Shown here: in pieces, positions 16,638 to 26,900 of the stretch
Position numbering within the stretch: position 1 is the first letter of the stretch
Layout of the letters: each line of letters starts with the position of its first letter
Assembly: GCA_910579285.1 (NCBI GenBank)
Contig: CAJTTT010000003.1
Coordinates: 51,118 to 115,117 of the forward strand
DNA: 64,000 nt
Direction of reading: 5' to 3'
DNA from: an uncultured Lachnospiraceae bacterium
GTDB taxonomy: Bacteria > Bacillota > Clostridia > Lachnospirales > Lachnospiraceae
Translations under genes and position numbers: made by a program
Notes under the pieces: generated by a model
The model's database searches: none
What the model saw: the letters and a program-made list of their open reading frames with translations, nothing else
Told to the model about the DNA's origin: nothing

Positions 16638-18384
16638 CTCTTGGCAGTACATATTTTTCCGAGTAGAAGGCATACTGGTCTTTGTAGTAAGGGCTTTCCT
16701 CCTTCATAACGGAAAGGGATTGGTGCAGATTCATGCTGTTTTCGGCAGTGTCCACGATACAGATGGCGATGTTGGAGCAGTGGTCTGCCGCCCTTTCCAA
16801 ATTGGTGAGAAGATCCAGCCAGATAAAGCCTGTCTCTATGGAACAGACACCCTTTTTCAAACGTCTTACATGAGCGTTTCGCATGTTCTCTTTCAGATCA
16901 TCGATCACCTGTTCCAGCGGTTCAATATTTCTTGATAAATCCAGATCATTCTGTACAAAGGCGGTACAGGAGAGCGTCATAATTTCAGACACAGCGCTGC
17001 AGAGCACTTCCAGCTCTTTGATGGCTTCGGCGGTGAACCGCAGCTTTTTGTCTTTCAATTCTTCCGCGGATTTTAATATGTTGACACTGTGGTCGGAAAT
17101 CCGTTCCAGATCACCGATCACCTTTAACATCATGGAGACGCTGCCGCTGTCCGCGTCACTCATCTGATAATTGCTCAGTTTCACCAGATAGGTCCCTAAA
17201 ATATCTTCATAGTGATCACATTTTTCTTCGGCTTCCTGCACTTCCTTTGCAGTCTGCTTGTCGTACCGGGTCAGCAGCTTCAGCGCGCTCTTTAAGGAAA
17301 CGGTAGAAATTTCAGCCATCTCCCGCACCAGCGTATGGCATCTGTCCAGCGCAATATGGGGTGCGGCGAGGAGACGTTCGTCCAGCACGGAGGCGGTTTC
17401 TTCCGTCTCAGCGTCGGGCACAAGCCTTACCGCCAGCTTTTCTAACAGGGCAGAGGTGGGGAGTAGCACTAGGGTACATAAAATGTTAAACGCGGAGTGG
17501 GTGAGCGCGATGCCGAACAGGGACGTTGGCTCATCCAGAAGCGGGGGTTTTACAAGCAGCGATACGGGAAGAAAAACAAGGAGCAGGATCAGGGTTCCCA
17601 GTATATTAAAGGAAAGATGGACAACCGCCGCCCGTTTGGCGTTTTTCGTGGTGCCAAAGGAGGAAAGCAGCGCCGTTGCACAGGTGCCGATATTCTGACC
17701 CATAATAATGGGCATGGCTGCGCCGTAGGAGACCTGCCCGGTGGATGCGAGCGCCTGCAGGATGCCGACGGAAGCAGAGCTGGACTGGATCACCGCCGTA
17801 AGTACGGCGCCTACGATAATACCGAGCACCGGGTTTTTGAACAGGATAAACATCTGCTGAAAGGCGGGCACATCGGCAAGCCCGGACACCGCGCCGGACA
17901 TGGTGTCCATGCCGAACATCAAGGTGGCAAAACCCAACAGAATTGTGCCGGTATCTTTCTTCTTGCTTGTCTTTCCAAACATGAAAAGAAGGATGCCGAT
18001 GGTTGCAAGAATGGGCGTGAAGGAGGTGGGCTTTAACATGCGGATAAAAAAGTTGTCGCTGGAAATGCCGCTTAAGCTCAAAAGCCATGCGGTGACGGTG
18101 GTGCCCACGTTTGCACCCATAATCACATTGATGGCCTGCTTTAAGGTCATCACGCCGGAATTGACGAAGCCAACCACCATCACTGTGGCGGCGGAGGAAC
18201 TCTGGATCACGGCGGTGACGATCAGTCCCGTCAGAAATCCTGCAGTTTTATGCTGGGTCAGTCTGGCAAGGAGCAGTTTTAAGCTCCCTTCCGCACGCCG
18301 CTCCAGCGCTTCACTCATCACGCTCATGCCGAACAGAAACAGGCTTAAGCCCCCTGCTAGTGTCAAAATGTCAAAGATATTCAT
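16627..18384 (-). CDS. Na+/phosphate cotransporter with PhoU-like C-terminal domain
   Basis: This 585-residue membrane protein is of the NptA/YjbB type. Two inverted-repeat halves each carry the QSSSA motif: VIQSSSAATVMVVGFVNSG near residue 60 and VIQSSSASVGILQAL near residue 200. About ten hydrophobic segments fill the first 330 residues. Residues 350-560 are helical and PhoU-like, with repeated heptads around GDLERISDHSVNI and LERAADHCSNIAI. It lies 15 bases downstream of a KdpE-like response regulator in an apparent three-gene operon. Phosphate uptake or export and PhoU-type signalling are both possible. Confidence 0.9.
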   Translation of the reverse strand: MNIFDILTLAGGLSLFLFGMSVMSEALERRAEGSLKLLLARLTQHKTAGFLTGLIVTAVIQSSSAATVMVVGFVNSGVMTLKQAINVIMGANVGTTVTAWLLSLSGISSDNFFIRMLKPTSFTPILATIGILLFMFGKTSKKKDTGTILLGFATLMFGMDTMSGAVSGLADVPAFQQMFILFKNPVLGIIVGAVLTAVIQSSSASVGILQALASTGQVSYGAAMPIIMGQNIGTCATALLSSFGTTKNAKRAAVVHLSFNILGTLILLLVFLPVSLLVKPPLLDEPTSLFGIALTHSAFNILCTLVLLPTSALLEKLAVRLVPDAETEETASVLDERLLAAPHIALDRCHTLVREMAEISTVSLKSALKLLTRYDKQTAKEVQEAEEKCDHYEDILGTYLVKLSNYQMSDADSGSVSMMLKVIGDLERISDHSVNILKSAEELKDKKLRFTAEAIKELEVLCSAVSEIMTLSCTAFVQNDLDLSRNIEPLEQVIDDLKENMRNAHVRRLKKGVCSIETGFIWLDLLTNLERAADHCSNIAICIVDTAENSMNLHQSLSVMKEESPYYKDQYAFYSEKYVLPRVSE

Positions 18385-18399
18385 AATTGCTGTGTCCTC

Positions 18400-19092
18400 C
18401 TACATACGGTATCCGATCCCCAGTTCGTTTTGAATATAGTTTTTCTTTCCCGGTTCGGCGCCAAGTTTTTTCCGAATGTTTGCCATATTTACCTGCAGCT
18501 TTTTGATACTCCCCGAATCGCTGTAACCCCAGATTTCTTTGATGATGGTGTTGTAGGTGACAACCTTTCCTGAGCACCTGGACAGGTAGGAAAGGATGTC
18601 GTATTCGGTGTGGGTCAATCTGATTTCTGCCTGGTCGATGAAAACCTGTCTTGCGCCGTAGTCGATGACGAGGCCGTCCAAGGCAAAAACTCCGTCCGGG
18701 GAACCACCTGCGCCGGTATGCAGGGCGGCTGTCCTCAGTGCGGAACGTACTCTTGCCATCAGCTCGGCAGAGCTGAACGGCTTGGTGACATAGTCGTTGG
18801 CGCCCAGATCCAGCGCTTCCACCTTGTCCGCTTCGTCCACCCTGGCGGATAAAACGATGACGGGCACGAGAGAGTCTTTTCTGACTTCCCGCAGCAGACC
18901 GATGCCGTCTCCATCGGGAAGGCCGAGATCCAGTATGATCAGATCCGGGCGGTGCGAAAGATAGAGCATTTTTCCATTGGAAAAATTTCTTGCCGGGACA
19001 GCCTGGCAGCCATCCGCCTCAAGCAGTGTGCCAATCAGGTTGTTTATATGGTAATCGTCTTCCACAACGAGAATTTTATACTTATGGCTCAT
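18400..19092 (-). CDS. OmpR/KdpE-family response regulator
   Basis: This 230-residue regulator starts at ATG 19092, preceded by GGAGGAGG; the longer frame upstream lies inside the kinase gene and is ignored. The receiver has the acidic pair in VVEDD, phosphoacceptor Asp in LIILDLGLPDGDG and Lys in YVTKPFS. A winged-helix output domain follows (TEYDILSYLSRCSGKVVTYNTI to the C-terminus). It overlaps the kinase stop by 11 bases. KdpE is the closest well-known relative, but no kdpFABC genes are in the window; the adjacent Na/Pi transporter is the likely target. Confidence 0.9.
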   Translation of the reverse strand: MSHKYKILVVEDDYHINNLIGTLLEADGCQAVPARNFSNGKMLYLSHRPDLIILDLGLPDGDGIGLLREVRKDSLVPVIVLSARVDEADKVEALDLGANDYVTKPFSSAELMARVRSALRTAALHTGAGGSPDGVFALDGLVIDYGARQVFIDQAEIRLTHTEYDILSYLSRCSGKVVTYNTIIKEIWGYSDSGSIKKLQVNMANIRKKLGAEPGKKNYIQNELGIGYRM

Positions 19093-20146
19093 GGGATTCC
19101 TCCTCCGTATCCAGAGTGAAACAAAAAAGGGCGCCGCCGCTTTTTCTGTTTTCTGCCGTGATGGCGCCGCCATGTGCCCGGATGATAGCGGCGCACACGG
19201 AGAGGCCGATACCGGCATTGCTTCTCCTGCTGTCAGGGGGCAGATTTTCTGCCTGATAATAACCCGTAAAAAGGGTTTTCAGCCGTTCCTTTTCTATGCC
19301 GCATCCGTCATCGCTTATCTCAAACACGGCCTTTCCGGGAAGCAGAGACACTTTTAAACAGAGTATGGTCATTCCTTTGGCGTGACAAACGGCATTTTCC
19401 AGAATATTTATCACAACCTGTTCGATCAGCAGGGCATCCATCTCTATGGTGATAAACTCGTCCGGCAGTTCGACGGATACTTCTTGTTCTGGATAGCGTT
19501 TGTGAAATTTGATCAGAGCTGCGTCAAGAAATTCATCCAGCACGGTTGAAACTTTAATGATTTTGACGTTTGTGCCGTCCAGTCTCGTGATCGAAAGCAG
19601 ATTTTCCACCATGCGGGTGAGCCATGCGGCATCCTCGCGGATGCTTTGCAGCATTTTCTGTTTCTGTTCTCTGGATAAGCCGGTTTCGCTTTCCAATAGG
19701 GCGGAGCTTGCGCCATAGATGGTGGTGAGGGGGGTGCGCAGATCGTGGGATACTGCCCGAAGCAGATCGGCCCGCATTTTTTCCATTTCGCTTTGTGATT
19801 TTAATGTCTCCTGTTTTTTGATTTTCGTGGTCAGTGTACAGGTGATACAGGAAATGACAATCATAATCACAGAGGTAACCAGAATGTCGGTTATGGTGAA
19901 AACTAAACTGAAATAGGGAAGCTCAAAGACAAGTTCGAAAACAAAGACGCTGGCCAGCGCCGAAAGGATACCGTAAAGATAGCCGTCCGTGGCCAGGGCG
20001 GTCAAAAAGGTTCCCAGAATAAAGATAGCGGGAATCAGTGCATGCGCGCCGGAAACGGTCTGCACCAACAGACACAGGATAAAACATGCGGCTAAAAGAG
20101 ATAAGGTGACAGCGGCATCAGCCAGGAGCTTTGGAATCTTTTTCAT
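19082..20146 (-). CDS. KdpD-like sensor histidine kinase (short form)
   Basis: This 354-residue membrane kinase begins at ATG 20146 after AAGGAGG. Four hydrophobic segments near residues 8-110 resemble the DUF4118 membrane module of KdpD, without the large N-terminal KdpD and Usp domains. The phosphoacceptor His is in AVSHDLRTPLTT, the N-box in NILENAVCHAK, the G1 box in EISDDGCGI and G2 in NAGIGLSVC. It is the first gene of the kinase-regulator-transporter operon. The input signal is unknown; potassium, envelope or ion-gradient sensing would fit the family. Confidence 0.88.
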   Translation of the reverse strand: MKKIPKLLADAAVTLSLLAACFILCLLVQTVSGAHALIPAIFILGTFLTALATDGYLYGILSALASVFVFELVFELPYFSLVFTITDILVTSVIMIVISCITCTLTTKIKKQETLKSQSEMEKMRADLLRAVSHDLRTPLTTIYGASSALLESETGLSREQKQKMLQSIREDAAWLTRMVENLLSITRLDGTNVKIIKVSTVLDEFLDAALIKFHKRYPEQEVSVELPDEFITIEMDALLIEQVVINILENAVCHAKGMTILCLKVSLLPGKAVFEISDDGCGIEKERLKTLFTGYYQAENLPPDSRRSNAGIGLSVCAAIIRAHGGAITAENRKSGGALFCFTLDTEEESHEP

Positions 20147-20284
20147 CGGGAAAAGCCTCCTTGGTAAAAGGGAAATGCAGAGCGGCAGGCACAAAGCATG
20201 GATCCGTCCGGCAAAGTCTCTACCAGATAGTATACATGAAAGGCAGTTAAGATTTGGATAAGAATGAAGGGGAGAGCGGAACGG

Positions 20285-20665
20285 TCAGGAGGAGCGAACG
20301 GCTCTTTTGATGGCTTCAAAACTTTCCTCGCTCAGATCGTGTTCCATCCGGCAGGCGTCCTCCAGCGCGGTCTGGCGGCTTACGCCGATGCCCATGAGCC
20401 AGTCGGAGAGGATGGTGTGCCGCTCCAGCACATTCTCTGCGCGTTTCTGCCCGCTTTCCGTGAGCGTGATAAACCCGTTTTCGGACATGGTGATGTAGGC
20501 CTTTTCCCGCAGATTTTTCATGGCCACGCTGACGCTGGGTTTGGTGAAATTCATTTCGTTTGCAATATCTATGGAACGAACCTGTCCCAGCCGTTTTTGC
20601 AGCAGAAGGATGGTTTCCAGATAGTCTTCCTGAGATTCGTCTGCGCGGTGTTTGATGTAGTTCAT
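20285..20665 (-). CDS. DtxR-family metal-dependent transcriptional regulator
   Basis: This 126-residue repressor has an N-terminal winged helix-turn-helix (VRSIDIANEMNFTKPSVSVAM) and a metal-binding dimerisation domain. No SH3-like third domain is present, as in MntR and in clostridial Feo-linked members. Likely metal ligands are Asp and Glu in QEDYLETI, the His in ERHTIL and the group Cys-x-x-Glu-His in ACRMEHDLS. The Cys is DtxR/IdeR-like, whereas the N-terminal Asp/Glu pair is MntR-like. feoAB starts 8 kb away, beyond the galactanase gene, and carries palindromes resembling this family's operators. It may also sense manganese. Confidence 0.88.
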   Translation of the reverse strand: MNYIKHRADESQEDYLETILLLQKRLGQVRSIDIANEMNFTKPSVSVAMKNLREKAYITMSENGFITLTESGQKRAENVLERHTILSDWLMGIGVSRQTALEDACRMEHDLSEESFEAIKRAVRSS

Positions 20666-20691
20666 GGCATACTCCTCTTGATTTTTCTATC

Positions 20692-20720
20692 ATCATACCA
20701 TTTTTAGAAGGGAAAGACAA
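20692..20720 (-). promoter_or_regulatory. Promoter of the DtxR-family gene
   Basis: On the minus strand TTGTCT (20720-20715), 17 bases, then TATGAT (20697-20692) preceded by an extended -10 TGG. AGAGGAG and the ATG at 20665 follow closely. Confidence 0.5.
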
Positions 20721-20826
20721 CGAAAAAGGAATCTGGCGGAAGCTGTTGGCAAGCAACGTCTTTGTATTGTGTATTTTGTATAAAATCTGCAGGGGAATTT
20801 CGTAAAATTAAACGATACATTGTTCC

Positions 20827-20895
20827 TTGATAAATACAATGTGGCTCCTTTATAATAAAAGTTACAAAGCGCAACCGATTGCGCAACAGTTGCGC
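20827..20895 (+). promoter_or_regulatory. Promoter and GCGCAAC operator of the galactanase gene
   Basis: TTGATA (20827-20832) and TATAAT (20851-20856) are 18 bases apart. Starting 12 bases downstream there are three copies of a 7-base half-site: GCGCAAC at 20869-20875, GCGCAAC at 20881-20887 and GTTGCGC at 20889-20895. The last two form a perfect palindrome around a single A. This position over the start of transcription suits a repressor. The rest of the 20666-20992 gap shows the opposing DtxR-gene promoter and nothing else. Confidence 0.6.
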
Positions 20896-20992
20896 TGTAT
20901 CATTTGACTGATAAAGCTGAGAGAGGAAGGACGGAATGTGGTCAGACGCACGGTGGGATCATGGACAAGAAAAGTGTGGGAGGAGGAAGATG

Positions 20993-23900
20993 ATGGGTAA
21001 ACAGAGGAGGCTGTACTTTCGGAGAAGCATGTGCGGCATATTGAGCGCGGCGATGATTATGTCGGGACTGCTCGTGCCAGACACGGCAGTTTATGCCGCA
21101 CAGCCGGATGTGACAGGGCATGCTGCGGAAACGGGCATGGAAAACGAGGGTGCACAAACGCCCGGATCTGAGGATGCGGGGACGGAAGAGAGTGGGGAAG
21201 ATCATTCCGAAGAAACAGGCGGTCAGGGAGGCGGTTCGGAGAAACCTGCAAACCCGGATGAAGGTGGAAATGAGGAGAAACCTGCAAACCCGGATGAAGG
21301 CGGAGACCCGGAAGAACCTGCAAACCCGGATGAGGACGGAGATACGGAAGAAGATCCTGACCCGGATGAGGGTGGGGACATGCAGGAAGAGCCCTCGGAA
21401 GACGAGGATGCAGATCCCGATGAGACGCCTGACGAGGGAATGGAAGGTGAAGACGGGGAAGCATTAGAGGAAGAGGAAACAGAGGAGACCCAGAAGGTAT
21501 TGAGCGCGGTGCGCGCGGGAACATACGGCGAGCTGCAGAACGGGGATTTCTCAGAAGGTGAAACGGTAGACGGCGTGTGGGTGCCCAAGATTTGGAAGGG
21601 TTCCGGCGATGACTACAAGAGTAAAGATGAGGGAGGATATACAGCAACGGCTCACTGGTGGAGCGAAAACGGCTGTTCTATCTCCCTGAGTCAGGTAGTA
21701 GAAAATGTTAAGCCTGGAAACTACACGATTTCGCTGGAAGCATACGGGGATTTTGCGGAGGATGCGGATGATCCGATTTCCATTCAGGTAAAGCGGGTCA
21801 AACAGTCCGGGGACACTTATGTGGACATAGATTCTCTGGCGGAAAAGAGCCTGGGAGACGGGCCGGGATGGCAGTGGAAGACTGTCAAAACAGATAAATT
21901 TGAAGTGGCTGTTCCATCCGGGGAGACACAGGTTGATTTAGAGATAGCGGTCTCCGGCAAATTGGGAACCGGACAGACGATCAATCTGGATAACGTTAAG
22001 TTTGAGGAAGCGTCTGATTCGGAGAACAGCAGCATTGATTTCTACTATTATGTCGGTGATGTGGATGCGGCGGAAGAAATCGGATTGTATTATTGGGGAA
22101 GCAATTTATCCTCGGAGGCGGAGAAAGCCGGCTGGAAGGTATGGAACGATGGTGATACTTATGCCATGTCGTCCGTGACCGGCTATACGGGCTGGTACAG
22201 CATTCCACTTACTTTTGAAAATGCGGGTGAGGCTGCAGGATTTAAGATCGTCAAAAAGTCAGAGGCGGCTGTGAACAATGACAGCTCGGCATTGTTTGCG
22301 TGCAGCGCTGATTCCTCAAATAACCCGAATATTTACAGTATGCTGACTGGCGGTGACAATACGGAATGTGCGGTTAAAAATTATAAGCCTTATCTGAATG
22401 AGGATGTGAAGACCATTCTGCGAAACGTCACACTGTATGCGTACGATCCGGCAGGTGCGCCCTGCATACAGTTTACCAAGGATACCAAAGTATCCGTGGT
22501 GGACGAGGCGGCGGGCACGGTTTCTGCGCTTCCCGGGAAAACGGAAGTTGACGGCGGGGACGGCTATATCATGGCGGCTGACACAAAGGCCAACTGGTAT
22601 TATCTCACATTCAGTGCGCCGGGAAATATCAATTTTGACAAGGCAAAAATATGCAATTTCTATACAAAACAAAATGGTGGAAGCTATGTGTGGAGCAAAA
22701 ATCTGGTGAACGGACCTACAGATGAGTGGGGCGTTGATTTTACGCCAGTCTTTTCGGGCAGTGTTTTTTATAAGGACGGTGAACTGTCCGATTCCAGAAG
22801 CGTATCCCTGGGTGAGCTGAAAACGCTCTATGGGGAGGCGAAGGAGAAATATGATGAGGGAAAAGGCGCCTACTCGGACGCTTCATGGACAAGGTTTGAA
22901 ACGGCGGTAAAGAGTGCGGACACGGCAATTAAAGGTCTGGAAGGAAAAGGGGATGATTACACGGATGACAGCCCGGACGCGGTAAGCGGGATCAGCGTCG
23001 AGAGCGTTTTTATGGAGCTGAAGGACGCGATGGAAAGTCTGGCGATGGAGGTTGCGCTGTATTATTATATCGGGGAAGCCCAGGCTGCCGGATTTACCTA
23101 TTGGGCCGAGGACGGACTGGATCCGATTGCAACCAGCGCACCACAGACAAGCGACTGGCATGCGTGGAATGATGCAAAAAATGTGACTTATCAGATGACG
23201 GCCGTGGCGAAGTATCCCGGATGGTATTCCATACCCATTTCCTTTACCCACGGAGGCGGTGAGGATGCCGGATTTTCCGTGCACAGGTATGACGGGGAGA
23301 AGAGTACGGAGGTGTTTACCTGTTCTAAGAAATGGGCAGCAACGGAGATATATGCGGAACTCTTTTCCGGGGAGTCAGGTGTCTATGCCGTAAGCAAGGG
23401 CGTGGGCTATGCAGGTGAGGAGCTGATTGATGCGCTGATGCGCAATGTCAAAATATATGTATATGATAATGAGGGTGTGCCGGCTGTCGGCACGGCGTCA
23501 GACCTCTATTATGTGAATGAACGCAGAAGGAAGAAGGATGTGATTGTGCCGTCCCAGGAAGCGGACGGTGTCAAGTATCACAATATGACGGCTTCTGAGA
23601 GCCATGCCAACTGGTATGAGCTGACTTTTTCCGTGCCTGAGCCGGATGAGAATAAAAAGATCTGCGGATTATACAGTCTGCGGGAGAGTGAGGAAGGCAA
23701 TGCTGCGGTTTATGAGCTTATGAAAACCTTTGTGGAGGGCGCCGCTGCTGACGGAGAACAGGTTGACATTACCGGGGTTTTTGAGGGAAAGGTCTATTAT
23801 AAAAACGGCACATGGTATGACCAGAGACCGTCTACGATAGATGATCTGGCCGCACTTGTAAAGGAAGCCGATGAGCTGATAGCAAGTGATCAGGATAAAC

Positions 23901-26900
23901 CGAAATATAAGCATGAAGACGACGGCGGCGCGTGGACGGCTTTTGAGGCAGCGCTGTCGGCGGCAAAGGCTGTTTTGGAAAAGGATAAGACAGCCAATAA
24001 GCCCACAGACAATGAAATTGTAACGGCATATAATGGCCTAAACACAACGATGAAGAAGCTGGTGCCTATTCCGTTGGATTCAGAGTACATCAGCGTGGAG
24101 CGCGTTGCGGTGGATGAAGATTTTATCACGGGCGCGGATGTGTCCTCCTACATTTCGCTGAGAGAAAGCGGTGTGGTGTTCAAAGACGCGGACGGCAGGG
24201 CGCTTTCAGATGCAGGATTTTTCAGACTGCTGCGTGACGGCGGCACAAACTGGGTGCGGATCCGTATATGGAATGATCCCTATAACAGCAGCAGCGGAAA
24301 TGGCTACGGCGGCGGAAACTCCGATCTGGAGAAGGCGAAGGCAATCGGGAGGCTTGCAACGAATGCGGGTATGCGGGTGCTGATTGACTTCCATTATTCA
24401 GATTTCTGGGCGGACCCGGCCAAGCAGAAAGCGCCGAAGGCGTGGGAAAGCTATTCGGTTGACCAGAAGGTCAATGCAGTCCGCAGTTTTACGAAGGAAA
24501 GTCTGGAAGAGCTCAGGGCTGCGGGCGTTGATGTCGGCATGGTGCAGGTAGGAAATGAGACGAACAACGGTATCTGCGGTGAATATGATTGGGCAAATAT
24601 GGCCAAAATTTTCAATGCGGGAAGCGAGGCGGTCAGGGCATTCGATCCGGAATGTCTGGTTGCGATCCACTTTGCGGAGCCGCAGGCAAACAATTTTGTA
24701 GATCTTGCAGGCAGCCTGAAATCAAACAATGTGGATTATGATGTGTTTGCGAGCTCTTATTATCCGTTCTGGCACGGTACGACAGAAAATCTGACGACAA
24801 AGCTTAGCGAGATTGCAAAGAATTATGACAAGAAGGTTATGGTTGCGGAGACATCATGGGTGACAACGTGGGAGGATGGCGACGGACATGGAAACTCGGC
24901 GCCCAAGATCACACAACAGCTGGATTACTCCGTTTCTCTGCAGGGACAGGCGGATGAAATCAGGGACGTTGTGGCGGCGGTAGAAAATGTGAACACCAAA
25001 GTTCCCGGCGCGGCAATCGGTATGTTCTATTGGGAGCCGGCATGGATTTCCCCGTATTATGTCTATCAGGCGGACGGTTCGGTAGACCAGAGCCTGTACA
25101 AGAAAAACAAAGAACTTTGGGAGAAATATGGTTCGGGATGGGCGTCCAGCCATTCCATCGAATACGATCCCTCGGATGCGGGATTGTGGTACGGCGGCAG
25201 TGCGGTGGACAACCAGGCATGGTTCGATTTTGACGGAAAAGCGCTTGAGACGGCGAAAATTTACAGTTATATCAGAGCATCGGCGACTGCAGAAGAAAGC
25301 GGCAATTCGATTGCAAACGTAAAGGCGGATCTGCTTGCAGAGGTTACTGTGGGAGAGGAGATTGACTGGGAACAGGTAACGGACATTGAGGTGATTTTTG
25401 CTGACGGTAACAAATACACCGGGGCGGAAAACGCAGAAAATAATAGCAATGTGGGCAGCCCGATTACCAATCTCTCAGTAAAGTGGGATGAAAAACAGCA
25501 GGAGCTTGTAAATACGGATCAGGCGGGAGAATATGCGGTTGCAGGTACCGTGTCGTGCACATATAAGATCAAAGACGATGCGGAGGAGACCAGAACGGAA
25601 AGCTTTTTTGTGACGCTGACAATTCAGGTGCTGCCGTCCGGCAATATCCTTGTGAATCCCGGATTTGAAAACGGCAATACCGGCTGGACAATCAGCGATG
25701 CGGTTGATGCGAAGGTGAAGAGTACAGATACAACACCGCACAGCGGTGTGTCCTCCCTGCATTTTTATGATGAAGCGAAGGATGGACTGGACTTTACGGT
25801 AGAGCAGAGAGTGAATGCGCTGAAAGCGGGAATCTATACGTTCGGCGGTTACATACAGGGTGAGGCGACAAGCAGCGATTTCCAGAGTGCCTATGTCAAA
25901 GTATACAATGAAAAGAATGAGCTGATCGGCAATTACAGAAATTCCTGTTCAATGGGCGGCCACAGAAACTGGATGAAGCCGGAGGTAACAGGTATCAGGG
26001 TAAGTGACGGAGATTATGTCGTTGTCGGGATGGAAGTGAAAGTCAACAAAGCAGAATCCTGGGGTACGCTGGATGACTTCTATCTGTACGGCAGCTATGG
26101 CATTGCTGTCGATGCTTCCATTCAGAACGGTAAGCTGACTGTCAGCAATTTGGAGCCAAACAGCAAAGAAGTGGTCAGAGTGACGGCAACGCCTGACGCC
26201 GGTTATTATCTGTCCAAACTGACTGTTGCGGGAACGGGTGTGACCGCGGCCGGCATCGAACTTGCCGGAAATGCGGGAACATTAGAGTCTTCCGAAACAG
26301 ATCAGGCATCGCTTAGTTATAATACGGACCCTGATCATAAGTCGGATGCGACGATGACTGCTTCCTTCCGAATGCCTGAAACGACTGTGACAATCAGCGC
26401 GGAATTTACTTCTGTGTTTGAGGGGACAGATAAGATTCAGATCAGTGAGGTTACGGTTGCAGGATTTACAAAAGACAGCGCAGATAGATTTGTATATGAC
26501 ACGAAGCAGGAATATACAGGGAAGAATATCCAGCTTGATCTGGACATCAGTTATCAGGGATACCGGCTCACCGCGGCGGACTATACAGCCCAGTACAAAA
26601 AGAATAAAGAAGCGACAACAGCGGAAACTCTGGCTGAGATTACGCTGAAGGGCAAGGGGAAAAAGTTCGCGGGCGAGAGGAAGCTGTACTTTGAGATTGT
26701 AGATACGAAAACCGATATTTCCAAGGCAAAACTGCAGTTTGCATCGCCTTACGACGATGAACAGAAGAAGACGTATTATTACACGGGAGACTATGTGGAG
26801 CCGGAGGTGGCGGCATTTGTCGACAGGGAAGGCAATAAAATCAAAGACAGCGCCGGGACGGAGCTTGTCCTGACAGCCGGCACGGACTATACGGTTAAGT

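Noticed and set aside
20936..20992. An upstream in-frame ATG at 20936 as the galactanase start.
   Set aside because: It would place 19 polar residues before the signal peptide, whereas ATG 20993 has AGGAGG at good spacing and begins a normal signal peptide.
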